Source: Marinobacter sp. MDS2
Lineage (GTDB): Bacteria > Pseudomonadota > Gammaproteobacteria > Pseudomonadales > Oleiphilaceae
Length of the DNA: 64,000 nucleotides
Assembly: GCF_030718085.1 (NCBI RefSeq)
Contig: NZ_JAVAJF010000001.1
Coordinates: forward strand, 1,798,001-1,862,000
Reading direction: 5' to 3'
Within the stretch, counting starts at the first letter, position 1. Each line of letters opens with the position of its first letter. Shown here in pieces: positions 1 through 8,428 of the stretch. Made by a program: the position numbers and the translations under genes. The notes below the pieces were generated by a model. The model was not told the origin of the DNA. It ran no database searches and was given only the letters and a program-made list of their open reading frames with translations.

Positions 1-989
1 TGCGCCTCGAGATAGGCCCAAACGAAGACGCCCGACCATACACCAATGGCCACACCCAACATCAACAGGCCTTGTCGCCAATGACAACGAGAAAAAACAA
101 CGGCCGCCACGAACAGCACCAACGCAAGAATGACAAAACCGACCAATGGTGAAGGGGAATACAAACCGCCATTGCGAAGGGTTTGCGCGCCCAACGCCTG
201 AATCACCACGCCGGGAAGCACCTGATGAATCGGCGTTGCCAGTGTGTCCCCCAACTCGATGGCGGTAGCCCCAATCAACACATCCCGGCCGCGCAGGACC
301 TCATCTGGCACACGGCCTTGAAGCAAATCGATAAACCGAACATAACGGAAAGACTGGGGAGAGATGGTGTAATCCACCCAGGTTCCGCTGTCTGACTGCT
401 CTGCAAGCGCGCTCCAGGCTCCGCGGTAGAATTCATCCGGCCATCGAAATCCGACGGAAAGATAACGCACCAGACCGTCGCTGGAGGGGTGCATATTCAC
501 AGAGACCAGTTCCACACTGTCTGCCAATGCCGTTATCGGGCGCCGGATCATCAACGCGGATTCGGCCTGGCTGCGCCGTTGCACAAAGACAGGCAAATAG
601 GTGGGGATGTCTTTTGAAATGGACTGGATTGCCTGTTCCAACTCCCGATCGCCACCAATACTGGAGGGAGAACTGAAATCCACATCGATCATCAGCGAGC
701 GAATCCCCGCGTTCTCCAACTGGTTAATGGCGCGGGCGTGAACGCTCCGAGGCCACGGCCACTGCCCTATGGCCTCGATGCTGGCGGAATCAATTTCGAG
801 AATCAGCAGATTACTAGGCTGCTCTTTGACCAAATGGCTGATGATGCGGTCCCGCAGCCCGGCTTCCGGGCGCTCCAAAATGCCCTGCCAGAGCAGCAAT
901 ACGAATACCACCCCAGCTAAAAAGGCGGCCAGCATGGCCTTCAGGGCCGAGCGGGATCGACTGAAAACTCCGCTCGATATCGACTTCAT
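1..989 (-). CDS. CHASE2-domain sensor protein, C-terminus outside window
   Basis: The reading frame opens with ATG at 989 and stays open to the window edge, so about 329 residues are visible. Seen: a short cytoplasmic N-terminus, a membrane segment near residues 19-36, then an extracytoplasmic domain with the CHASE2 signatures LLILEID and GQWPWPR followed by LMIDVDFSSPS, and a second hydrophobic stretch near residues 285-310 before the edge. CHASE2 domains usually sit in front of adenylate cyclase, GGDEF or kinase outputs; the output here is not visible. The start codon overlaps the stop of the upstream FecR-domain gene as ATGA, so the two are probably translationally coupled. The family assignment is firm; the signalling output is unknown. 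Confidence 0.85.
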   Translation of the reverse strand, partial: MKSISSGVFSRSRSALKAMLAAFLAGVVFVLLLWQGILERPEAGLRDRIISHLVKEQPSNLLILEIDSASIEAIGQWPWPRSVHARAINQLENAGIRSLMIDVDFSSPSSIGGDRELEQAIQSISKDIPTYLPVFVQRRSQAESALMIRRPITALADSVELVSVNMHPSSDGLVRYLSVGFRWPDEFYRGAWSALAEQSDSGTWVDYTISPQSFRYVRFIDLLQGRVPDEVLRGRDVLIGATAIELGDTLATPIHQVLPGVVIQALGAQTLRNGGLYSPSPLVGFVILALVLFVAAVVFSRCHWRQGLLMLGVAIGVWSGVFVWAYLEA

Positions 990-2101
990 AGAATCGGGTT
1001 CAGAGGTTCTAACAGGTCATCAATCAATGCACTTTCGTTCTGATCATCGTCGTCATCGTCGTCAAACTCGTCGTCGTCAAAGTCATCCTCATCAAAGTCA
1101 TCTTCATCAAACTCATGGTCGTCGAAATCAGCCTGACCAAAGTCGTGATCATCGGCACCCCCGAGTTCCAGGCCAGCATCGAGATCCAGAACATCATCTA
1201 CGCCCAAATCCAGCCCCAGATCCAGTCCATCGTCTACATCTACATCAAGCCCCAAATCGAGCCGATCATCCAAACCGATCTCTGCGCCAAGGCTCAGACC
1301 TTCGCCCCCTGCCGGTTCGTCCCCCTGCCCCATCTGACCGCCGGTTTCGGACGATACATCACCGCTCATATCACCGGGAACAGTTGTCGACGCAGCCCCG
1401 AGATCAACCATTTCCTGCAACTGAGCATCGAAGCTGGCAGGCTTCTCGCGGCCACTTTCTGTCACCGCAACCGCCCCGGCTGCCGGCTCGGTGCTTGCTG
1501 AAGCGGCGGATTGCTCTGACTGTTGGAACGTTTGGATACCGGCCTGCATTTCGCCAACCCCCACAACATCGCCGGGTGCCATCATCTGGGTTTGCTCACT
1601 GGCAAGATCGAGCACTTCCAGCGAGCCTTCCGTCAGAGTAACCAACGAAGACGTGTCGGTCGTTACAATCACAAACTGCGTGCCCTTTACCGTCGACACC
1701 AAAAAGGGCGTTTCCACACTAAACTCATCCGGCTGACGCTCAATTCGATAAAACACCGTGCCAAACCACTGCTTTATCCGGGTTACCAGCCCGTCCGATT
1801 CTGCCGTATTGGCTTGTAAAATAACGTGAGACCCGCTTTTCAACTCGAATTCCGAACCAGCCTGACTGATCAGGCCCGATGCCTCTGCCAGAGCCCGAAA
1901 TTCAACCGGAGCTTCGACAGCCATTCCCGCATGCACGGGTTTCCACGCCTGTTGTTCATGGGCCCGGTACTGCACCTGCCCGGTAAAAGATTCGACGCGA
2001 ATAGGCTCTGCAGCCATAGCGACCAAGGTCAGCATCATCAGGGACAGGCCCAGAATGCAGCGATACATCTTGCTTTTGGCTGGGCCAATTAGAATGTCCA
2101 T
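986..2101 (-). CDS. FecR-domain exported protein with acidic tail
   Basis: This 371-residue protein has a signal-peptide-like start, then a FecR domain around residues 75-160 containing VETPFLVSTVKGTQF and EGSLEVLD. The last third is low complexity: LDLGLDVDVDD-type repeats lead into a run made almost entirely of Asp and Glu with Phe spacers. I chose the ATG at 2101 because GGGAG lies just upstream; an ATG at 2068 would give a tighter signal peptide, and a longer frame reaches 2134. FecR domains outside iron signalling often occur beside CHASE2 sensors and secretion genes, as here. The acidic tail may bind calcium or other cations, which is inference. It is coupled by ATGA to the CHASE2 gene. 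Confidence 0.82.
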   Translation of the reverse strand: MDILIGPAKSKMYRCILGLSLMMLTLVAMAAEPIRVESFTGQVQYRAHEQQAWKPVHAGMAVEAPVEFRALAEASGLISQAGSEFELKSGSHVILQANTAESDGLVTRIKQWFGTVFYRIERQPDEFSVETPFLVSTVKGTQFVIVTTDTSSLVTLTEGSLEVLDLASEQTQMMAPGDVVGVGEMQAGIQTFQQSEQSAASASTEPAAGAVAVTESGREKPASFDAQLQEMVDLGAASTTVPGDMSGDVSSETGGQMGQGDEPAGGEGLSLGAEIGLDDRLDLGLDVDVDDGLDLGLDLGVDDVLDLDAGLELGGADDHDFGQADFDDHEFDEDDFDEDDFDDDEFDDDDDDDQNESALIDDLLEPLNPIL

Positions 2102-2223
2102 TTCTTCTCCCGTTATCTCAGTTCGATACTGCAACGGCTAATAATGTTCTATGCTAGGAATGTTTGTATAAGCAGAGGCTACACAAGCTTATTAAAGACC
2201 CTAGCCCGCTGGCTGTAAAATTA

Positions 2224-3753
2224 ATGGACACACATAAATTGCGAAACATGGCTGTTCACGCGCTTCTCCTTTTAGCCGTACTCATTTTACCCACTGCCGA
2301 TGCTTCCGCTGAGGAGCCAGTTCTGGGCGCAGTGGTTTTTGAGGGTGTCTCTGCCTTCAGCACGCCGCAGCTTATCCCCCTGTACGCGAATAGCCTAGGT
2401 GAACCCATCACCCCACAACTCAAAACAGGCCTGCACACACGCTTTCGCGGATACTACCTTGAGCAAGGCTTTCTTTCCCCGGCTGTAACGATCCGCACAC
2501 ATCCGGACAGCGTGCACATACTGATTGCCGAGATCACCGAGCCCCGCATCGCTGAAATCCGGATTACCGGTGGAACGGAAGATCTGCGAAACGCCGTACG
2601 CGACCGTCTTGCCCCCCTGAGGCAACGCGTCCCCATTTCCCAGCACGATATAGAACGCTTCAACCGAACGCTGGAAAAGGCGGTCAGAGTAGGGCTAGCC
2701 GCTACAATTGACGAAACGTCTCCGGGCCAACATCGGATTGCCTACACCCTGAAACCGGAGATTCATGGCGAACTGACTTACAGCGCCGAAGGCAGTCAAA
2801 CCCTGGGCCAACATATGGTCGCCGGCAAACTCCGTGTTACCGGACTGGGCGCGGGGATTCGCGAGATCTACCTTTTTGGACTTCATACCCTCGAGTCCAG
2901 TGGCTACCGAAATCTCGGAGCCGGCTTGTCTTATCATGCGACCGACACCGATACCGTTTATGCCGATGTCAGCAGCTCGCGAGCGGTACCTCAAGGTCAA
3001 CGAATTCGTCCCGAACGGGAGTATGAGCGTATCTGGTCCCAGGTACGGTGGCGCCACCGTGTGCTGGATTCCACGTCCTTCACGCTAAGCCTGGATAGCA
3101 GCCTGATTCTGCGGGATTACACTCGCGAACGGGGCAACGACACCGAAGTGGATGAGCAACTGCGTATGGCCAGTCTGGGCGCTCTCGCCTACGCAAAAAG
3201 TACCGGCAATCTATCAAGGTTCGGCGTGTCGGGCCGCGTGGGTGTGGATAACTTTGGTGCAAAGCGCAGCGGTTCTCGTGCGAACGATTCCCTGGATCTG
3301 GATTTTCAGATTCTCCACGCCTTCTACACGCTTTGGCAGGAATTGCCCGCGGATTTCTCTTTGAAGCTTGACCTGTCTGGCCAATATTCCAGCGACAATC
3401 TGCCCTACTCTCAACGTTTCTCTATCGGTGGCAGTAACATAGCCCTGGCCTACGAACCAGGAGAGTTCAGCGGGGATTCCGGGCTGGGCTCCAAGCTGGA
3501 ATTACGCCGCGGCTTCAGCAGTGAACAATGGATACCAGGCTCTCGATGGGTTCCCTATGCCTACTACGGCGTTGCCCGAGCCTTCCAAAACCAGAGCGGT
3601 GATCGCGAATCAGGTGCCGCCGCAGGTGCAGGGCTGCGCTTCCTGAACCGTAAGGTATCCGCCTACATCGAAATGGGTAAACCCTTGACCACAGCTTCCG
3701 CCTATAAAGACAAAGACCTTCGGTTGACTGGGCGACTTACCACTTACTTTTAA
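2224..3753 (+). CDS. TpsB/FhaC/ShlB-type outer membrane transporter
   Basis: This predicted outer membrane protein of about 509 residues belongs to the two-partner secretion transporter family. It has a signal peptide ending near ADASA, POTRA-like domains over roughly residues 30-190 and a C-terminal beta-barrel. The family barrel motif is recognisable as YEPGEFSGDSGLGSKLELRRG, and FSIGGSN sits just before it. The C-terminus ends in TTYF, typical of barrel proteins. The frame extends to a TTG at 2164, but the ATG at 2224 directly precedes the signal peptide; ATG 2248 is also possible. No TpsA exoprotein partner is visible nearby, so it is an orphan here. It is divergent from the FecR-CHASE2 pair, which suggests a shared process. 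Confidence 0.82.
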   Translation: MDTHKLRNMAVHALLLLAVLILPTADASAEEPVLGAVVFEGVSAFSTPQLIPLYANSLGEPITPQLKTGLHTRFRGYYLEQGFLSPAVTIRTHPDSVHILIAEITEPRIAEIRITGGTEDLRNAVRDRLAPLRQRVPISQHDIERFNRTLEKAVRVGLAATIDETSPGQHRIAYTLKPEIHGELTYSAEGSQTLGQHMVAGKLRVTGLGAGIREIYLFGLHTLESSGYRNLGAGLSYHATDTDTVYADVSSSRAVPQGQRIRPEREYERIWSQVRWRHRVLDSTSFTLSLDSSLILRDYTRERGNDTEVDEQLRMASLGALAYAKSTGNLSRFGVSGRVGVDNFGAKRSGSRANDSLDLDFQILHAFYTLWQELPADFSLKLDLSGQYSSDNLPYSQRFSIGGSNIALAYEPGEFSGDSGLGSKLELRRGFSSEQWIPGSRWVPYAYYGVARAFQNQSGDRESGAAAGAGLRFLNRKVSAYIEMGKPLTTASAYKDKDLRLTGRLTTYF

Positions 3754-3807
3754 TGCACAGCGCAGAAAATCCACCATCTAATATCCAGGAGCTCAGTCAT
3801 TATCGAA

Positions 3808-4137
3808 TTAATGCTGAACCGACGACGAAAACACATTCATCACCACAATCCCGCTCACAATCAGCGCCATACCGACAATGGCAGGTAAATCCAGCTTTTG
3901 GCCGAACATGGCTGCTCCCACTAACGAAATCAACACCACACCGGCACCCGCCCAAATGGCATAGGCCACGCCAACGGGAATATGGTTCAACACCAACGAC
4001 AAAAAATAGAACGCCATGCCGTAACCCAACACCACGATGATGCTGGGGATCAAATTGGTGAACCCTTCGGAGGACTTCAGGGCAGCCGTGCCGGCCACTT
4101 CGGCAATAATGGCAAGGGCGAGGTACACGTAACTCAT
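3808..4137 (-). CDS. Small multidrug resistance (SMR) efflux protein, EmrE/QacE type
   Basis: A 109-residue membrane protein with four predicted helices. The family's membrane-embedded glutamate is present in AIIAEVAGT (residue about 14), and the WAGAGVV motif of the third helix is intact. SMR proteins work as dual-topology dimers that exchange protons for cationic drugs, or for guanidinium in the Gdx branch. The GxAYAIWAG pattern favours the EmrE/QacE branch. ATG 4137 is preferred over an in-frame ATG at 4152 because AAGG lies about eight bases before it. It is a single gene, convergent with the TpsB-like gene. Confidence 0.88.
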   Translation of the reverse strand: MSYVYLALAIIAEVAGTAALKSSEGFTNLIPSIIVVLGYGMAFYFLSLVLNHIPVGVAYAIWAGAGVVLISLVGAAMFGQKLDLPAIVGMALIVSGIVVMNVFSSSVQH

Positions 4138-4190
4138 AGTAAAACCTTTCAAACAGGGCTCAGGTGTCAGTTGGCGCCATCATGCTGACT

Positions 4191-5228
4191 CTATGCGCCT
4201 TTTGCCAGTGCCCGAGTGAGATCCGCCGCGGGAACTTCCTTGCAGCCGCTGACATTCTGGCCCGCCCACAACGGCGAGAACTCGCCGCAATTAGCCTGCT
4301 CCGCGGCCGCACGCAGAGGCGCCAAAGCCGCCGAAGCCAGCGGGAATGCTGGCGCTGCCGGGCTGATCGGCCCAAGCTCTTTCATAATACGGTTCACAAT
4401 ACCCCGAGCCGGTCGCCCCGAGAACACGTTGGTCAGAGCCGTCACGGCTGCGGCATCACTTTTGATAGCCGCACGGTGAATCGCGCTGGTGTTGGCTTCC
4501 GGACACAACAGGTACGCCGTGCCTACTTGCACACCAGCCGCTCCCAGGGCCATGGCAGCAGCCACCCCGTTCGCATCTGCAATGCCGCCCGCCGCAATCA
4601 CTGGCACCTTCACCGCCTTGGCAATTTGAGGCAACAAGGCAAAGGTTCCGAGCTGGCTGTTGAGATCATCAGACAGGAAAATACCGCGATGCCCGCCAGC
4701 CTCTATACCCTGCGCAATGATGGCATCCACACCCTGTGCTTCCAGCCAACGCGCCTCTTCCACCGTGGTCGCGGTAGAGAGAATTTTTGCGCCCCACGCA
4801 CGCACGCGGTCCAGTAAATCCTGCTCTGGCAGGCCGTAATGAAAGCTGATAACGGAGGGCTCAAATTCCGCCAGCACATCGGCGGCTTCGGCTCCGAAAG
4901 GCAGCCGCCCGGCCCCGGCAGCAACGTTGTTTTCATCGATACCAAACTCCCGATAATAGGGCGACAAAGCTGCTTTCCACTTTGCATCTTGCTCCGCATC
5001 GGGTTCGGGCTGGGTATGGCAGAAAAAATTCACGTTGAACGGCCGGTTCGTTCGGGCCTTGATCGCCGCCAATTCCTTACGCATAGCGTCTACACCTAAC
5101 ATTCCACACGGGAGTGACCCCAGGCCCCCGGCCTCGGATACCGCAATTGCCAGCTCACTGCCCTGCACGCCCGCCATCGGTGCCTGGATAATGGGCAGTT
5201 CGATACCCAAAAGTTCCTGAATGCTCAT
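4191..5228 (-). CDS. Nitronate monooxygenase (2-nitropropane dioxygenase family)
   Basis: This 345-residue FMN enzyme of the NPD/nitronate monooxygenase family has a TIM-barrel fold. Near the N-terminus it carries PIIQAPMAGVQG, mid-protein QGIEAGGHRG with the conserved His region that binds FMN and substrate, and then PVIAAGGIAD and GAAGVQVGTAYLLCPEA for phosphate binding. Such enzymes oxidise alkyl nitronates such as propionate-3-nitronate to aldehydes and nitrite. Its start codon overlaps the stop of the upstream GST gene as ATGA, so the pair is probably one transcript. The exact substrate cannot be read from the sequence. Confidence 0.88.
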   Translation of the reverse strand: MSIQELLGIELPIIQAPMAGVQGSELAIAVSEAGGLGSLPCGMLGVDAMRKELAAIKARTNRPFNVNFFCHTQPEPDAEQDAKWKAALSPYYREFGIDENNVAAGAGRLPFGAEAADVLAEFEPSVISFHYGLPEQDLLDRVRAWGAKILSTATTVEEARWLEAQGVDAIIAQGIEAGGHRGIFLSDDLNSQLGTFALLPQIAKAVKVPVIAAGGIADANGVAAAMALGAAGVQVGTAYLLCPEANTSAIHRAAIKSDAAAVTALTNVFSGRPARGIVNRIMKELGPISPAAPAFPLASAALAPLRAAAEQANCGEFSPLWAGQNVSGCKEVPAADLTRALAKGA

Positions 5229-5884
5229 AGGCCACCTCTTTCGATTTGGGATGGAAAAATCACAACGTCATCGCCTTCCTGCCACGGCTGGTATTTGACC
5301 ATCACTTGCTGAAACACCGGATGCTCCAGCCAAGTGGTCAGCCAGTTCTGTAGCTTGGGGTAAGGCAGGCTGTAGAACACGTCGCGATCGACGTGGGCAA
5401 ACTGGCGCACGAACGGCATTACGGCAATATCCGCCATGCTGATGCCTTCTCCCAGCAGAAACGTATTCTGGCCCAGCAAATCCTCTAAAGCCTGCAAAAA
5501 CACCTCGCCCTGTTGCCGGTATTCCAGCTGGCTTCGCTCAGGGTGCCGGTCGGCGTACTTGTAACGGTCCAGCCAGTGTTTGAACTCGTTGTCGTTGCGC
5601 TCAATCAGGGCGCCCGCCTTCGCCAGATCCGTGTTGAGCAGTCCCTGTGGGTCGCTCTGCTGCAACGCCCATTCGAGAATGTCCCGGCTTTCCTCGATCA
5701 CCTGTAGCTGGCGGCCGTCACTGTCGAGCAGCTCCAGCACGGGCACTGTGCCTTTTGGGCTGATGGCCAGCATTTGCGGCGGTTTGTTTTTCAGAACGAT
5801 TTCCCGCAGTTCAACCTGCAGCCCGGCAAATACCAAGCCTAAGCGGGCGCGCATGGCGTAAGGGCAACGGCGGAAAGAGTACAA
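5225..5884 (-). CDS. Glutathione S-transferase family protein
   Basis: About 219 residues with an N-terminal thioredoxin-like domain containing SFRRCPYAMR, where the Cys sits at the position used by omega/beta-like GSTs, then KGTVPVL with the cis-proline and EESRDILEW for glutathione binding. An all-helical C-terminal domain follows. The frame has no ATG near the expected start; the best candidate is the TTG at 5884, without a good ribosome binding site. An in-frame TAA lies only 30 bases upstream, so the protein begins right at its first beta strand. It overlaps the nitronate monooxygenase gene by four bases. Family call is firm; start uncertain. Confidence 0.8.
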   Translation of the reverse strand: MYSFRRCPYAMRARLGLVFAGLQVELREIVLKNKPPQMLAISPKGTVPVLELLDSDGRQLQVIEESRDILEWALQQSDPQGLLNTDLAKAGALIERNDNEFKHWLDRYKYADRHPERSQLEYRQQGEVFLQALEDLLGQNTFLLGEGISMADIAVMPFVRQFAHVDRDVFYSLPYPKLQNWLTTWLEHPVFQQVMVKYQPWQEGDDVVIFPSQIERGGL

Positions 5885-5986
5885 GCGGTGAAGAGAGGTA
5901 GTGATAGTAGGTTACCTGGCTATAAACAGTTGGAGGATCAATATGAAAGCGTCAGTTAACCTATTATTTATCCTTTTTTCAAACGC

Positions 5987-6886
5987 TCAATCGGAAGGAG
6001 AAACAACTGCACGCGAGACAAAATAGTGCCTACCCAGAATGACCATTAAAATACCGCCAAGCACTAAAACCGAAGACTCGGCTAAACGCAGAGTAACCGC
6101 CTCATGGGTCACTAAAACGCCACCCATCGCAGCGATGATTGGAACACACAACTGAACCACAGCCGCCTGAGTCACCGACAGCCCTCTGAGTGCGAAATAC
6201 CACACCGCATACCCCGCGCCAGACGCAACAGCACCAGACACGATCGCCAGTAGCACACCCTGCTGAGTTACATGAGCATCCTGTAGAGTGAAAACAAGCA
6301 AGATCAGAACAAAGGGCGACGTTCTCAAGAAGTTATAAGCCGTGTCTGCAAGCGGCTGCGTTGAAGACCGTCCAACAAGCGTGTATCCGCCCCACGCAAT
6401 ACCCGACACCGTCATAAGAAGAAAACCCGCCAACGATGGCGTGGTGACGCTCGGAATAATCAAATACACGAAACCTGAGAACGCAATGAATAGCCCCAAC
6501 CACTCGGCAAAATGAAGCCGGTTCCCCAAGACAATGCCAACAGCAATCATGGTGATCTGAACCGCCGCAAACAGGATTAACGCACCGGTGCCGGTGTCTA
6601 GAGAAAGGTATCCGTAAGAGAAAGCCAACGCATAGACAAACAACAGACATGCGGCCAACCAGCTCCCGCGGGACTGGCCTTTCTTTGGCCTCTTCGTCAT
6701 GGCGACGACGACCATCAGAACGGCGATTCCCGACAGAAGCCTTATCATCGTGAAACTGGCTGCATCAATGGCATTGCCGCCCAAAGCTAAACGGCAAAGC
6801 ACGGAGTTACCCGCAAATGCCAGAAGCGCAAAAACGGTGCAAGCACTGATTTTTATCGTCTTTTTATTCATCATCCAATGCTTCAC
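5987..6886 (-). CDS. EamA/DMT-family permease
   Basis: A 299-residue inner membrane protein with about ten hydrophobic segments in two EamA repeats. The first repeat includes FAGNSVLCRLAL and the second begins near ISGIAWGGYTLVGR. Drug/metabolite transporters of this type export amino acids or other small metabolites; the substrate is not predictable here. The start may be ATG 6886, 6874 or 6871. The gene reads in the same direction as the TetR regulator gene 40 bases upstream, so the regulator may control it too. Confidence 0.85.
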   Translation of the reverse strand: MKHWMMNKKTIKISACTVFALLAFAGNSVLCRLALGGNAIDAASFTMIRLLSGIAVLMVVVAMTKRPKKGQSRGSWLAACLLFVYALAFSYGYLSLDTGTGALILFAAVQITMIAVGIVLGNRLHFAEWLGLFIAFSGFVYLIIPSVTTPSLAGFLLMTVSGIAWGGYTLVGRSSTQPLADTAYNFLRTSPFVLILLVFTLQDAHVTQQGVLLAIVSGAVASGAGYAVWYFALRGLSVTQAAVVQLCVPIIAAMGGVLVTHEAVTLRLAESSVLVLGGILMVILGRHYFVSRAVVSPSD

Positions 6887-6927
6887 CGAATGTTTAAATT
6901 GACGGCTTTGTGGTGTTCAGAATAAAC

Positions 6928-7515
6928 CTATAACGACTCCATCAAGGCAAACATTCGATCGATCATAGACTGAGCCAAATGATCGACGCCCGGACGATTA
7001 AAGTAGCTGCGCAAACCTGTAAATTGAACTTGAAAAAAACGCGCATACTCCAGCCCCGACACACGGCTGCTCAGCTCTCCACGACTGATTGCTTGTTCAA
7101 ACAATGTCGTTAAATAGACCTCAAACTCAGCCGATAAATCGACACTTAGATCGCGTAACGGAGACTCCGTTTCAGAAAACTCACCATTTGCTTTAACCAA
7201 CATACAAATAGCACTTGGGCTGCAGCCCTTTTCTTTCACAATCACGCTTTCCACAAAGGCGCGTAATCCCCCGAGTACCGTACCTGAGCCGCATACAAAA
7301 CCGTCGATCTTGGCTTTCATTTGTGCGGTGTAAGCTTTCAGAGATTCGCTGTACAGCCCCTCTTTCGAGCCAAATGCCGAGTATATGCTACCCGGGCGCA
7401 TGTTTACGGCATCTTGCAAATCGCGCGTGGACGTTGCGTGAAAGCCCTTTTTCCAGAAGAGCTCGCTAGCAACGCGCACCACGTTTTCGCGCTCGAACTT
7501 GACCTTATTTGCCAT
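6928..7515 (-). CDS. TetR-family transcriptional regulator
   Basis: A 195-residue repressor with an N-terminal TetR helix-turn-helix: VVRVASELFWKKGFHATSTR and DLQDAVNMRPGSIYSAFGSKEGLY. The C-terminal ligand domain is helical. The ATG at 7515 has GAAGAAAG just upstream; the frame extends to a TTG at 7530, which is less likely. It is divergent from the AhpD-like gene at 7621, and two matching palindromes lie between them. By analogy with the family it likely represses that gene and itself; the ligand is unknown. Confidence 0.88.
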   Translation of the reverse strand: MANKVKFERENVVRVASELFWKKGFHATSTRDLQDAVNMRPGSIYSAFGSKEGLYSESLKAYTAQMKAKIDGFVCGSGTVLGGLRAFVESVIVKEKGCSPSAICMLVKANGEFSETESPLRDLSVDLSAEFEVYLTTLFEQAISRGELSSRVSGLEYARFFQVQFTGLRSYFNRPGVDHLAQSMIDRMFALMESL

Positions 7516-7532
7516 ACTTTCTTCAACCAAAA

Positions 7533-7570
7533 TGAGCGATTGCTCAATTTTAACTTGAGCGATCGCTCAA
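7533..7570. promoter_or_regulatory. Twin palindromic operators for the TetR regulator
   Basis: Two copies of one dyad lie in the divergent intergenic region: TGAGCGATTGCTCA at 7533-7546 and the perfect palindrome TTGAGCGATCGCTCAA at 7555-7570. Their centres are 23 bp apart, about two helical turns. This is the arrangement expected for cooperative binding of two TetR dimers between a regulator and its target. Confidence 0.75.
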
Positions 7571-7620
7571 ATACAACTACAGTGGCTCCCGAAATCATCC
7601 AAAACCGTTAGGAGTGACTG

Positions 7621-8163
7621 ATGGCAGACTTTACTCTGTACACCAAAGAAAACGCACCGGAACAAGCGAAGCCGTTGCTGGAGGATTCCATCGCCGGGTT
7701 TGGCATGATCCCGAACCTCCATGCGGTCATGGCAGAGGCGCCCACGCTGCTTAAGGGCTACCAGGTACTGCATGACTTGTTTCAAAAAACCTCGTTTAAT
7801 GCTGAAGAGCTAACCGTGGTGTGGCAGTCCATTAACGTCGAACACGATTGTCATTACTGCGTTCCTGCACACAGCGGAATTGCGGCTTCAATGAAGGTCG
7901 ATCAGGACATTGTTGATGCGCTGGTAAACCAAACTCCACTGGCAGACCCCAAGCTGGAAACCCTGCGTGAAACAACGCTCGCCATGACGCGTGAACGCGG
8001 TGTGATCAGTGATGAGCAAATCGAAAAGTTTTTTGCAGCGGGTTACGGAAAGCAGCAGCTACTTGAAATTATTGTGGGCTTATCTCAGAAAGTGATGAGC
8101 AACTACACGAATCACCTTGCTGATACGCCAGTAGACGATGCGTTTAAGAAATTCGTGAAGTAA
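7621..8163 (+). CDS. Carboxymuconolactone decarboxylase/AhpD-like protein
   Basis: A 180-residue all-helical protein of the CMD/AhpD family. The redox motif HDCHYCVPAH (CxxC plus His) sits near residues 79-88, as in peroxidase-associated AhpD-like proteins, and not the true lactone decarboxylases. TAGGAG lies six bases before the ATG. It is divergent from a TetR gene with paired operators between them, so it is probably induced by an electrophile or oxidant; that part is inference. Confidence 0.85.
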   Translation: MADFTLYTKENAPEQAKPLLEDSIAGFGMIPNLHAVMAEAPTLLKGYQVLHDLFQKTSFNAEELTVVWQSINVEHDCHYCVPAHSGIAASMKVDQDIVDALVNQTPLADPKLETLRETTLAMTRERGVISDEQIEKFFAAGYGKQQLLEIIVGLSQKVMSNYTNHLADTPVDDAFKKFVK

Positions 8164-8428
8164 CGGCTGTTTGTATCGCGGAAAAGGCAGCCCAGGCTGC
8201 CTCAAGAACCACCAGACCTGGTCAGCCGCACCGCAACGTTGCTGTGCGGCGCTCCAGTGCAGGCCTCGTGCTGTGAGCCGAAAAGCGTGACCCATTGATC
8301 CTTAATCAGCAGCAACGCCCCGCTGTCAGCACTATTCCCATTACTCGTGACGTAACTGCCCGCGTAGTTGAAATGAAACTTGCCACAGCTGCGTAGCGGT
8401 CAGGTGGAGTGTATCGTTCAGCACCCTG
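8164..8428. other. Non-coding stretch with an ORF remnant next to the integron's distal end
   Basis: No intact gene is visible. On the minus strand a frame open from 8399 to the stop at 8202 reads like a decayed protein C-terminus (it includes SGALLLIKDQWVTLFGS) but has no start codon. Two hairpins lie in it: 8186-8201 (arms GGCAGCC/GGCTGCC) and 8225-8250 (arms GCCGCAC/GTGCGGC). A weak, degenerate attC for the last cassette may occupy roughly 8349-8422, but I cannot define its boxes. Confidence 0.4.

Noticed and set aside
769..1641. A 290-codon plus-strand frame rich in His and Arg
   Set aside because: It is the complement of the Asp-rich tail of the FecR-domain gene.
8202..8399. Minus-strand frame as an intact small gene
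   Set aside because: It has no start codon and begins at an in-frame stop, so it is at most a remnant.
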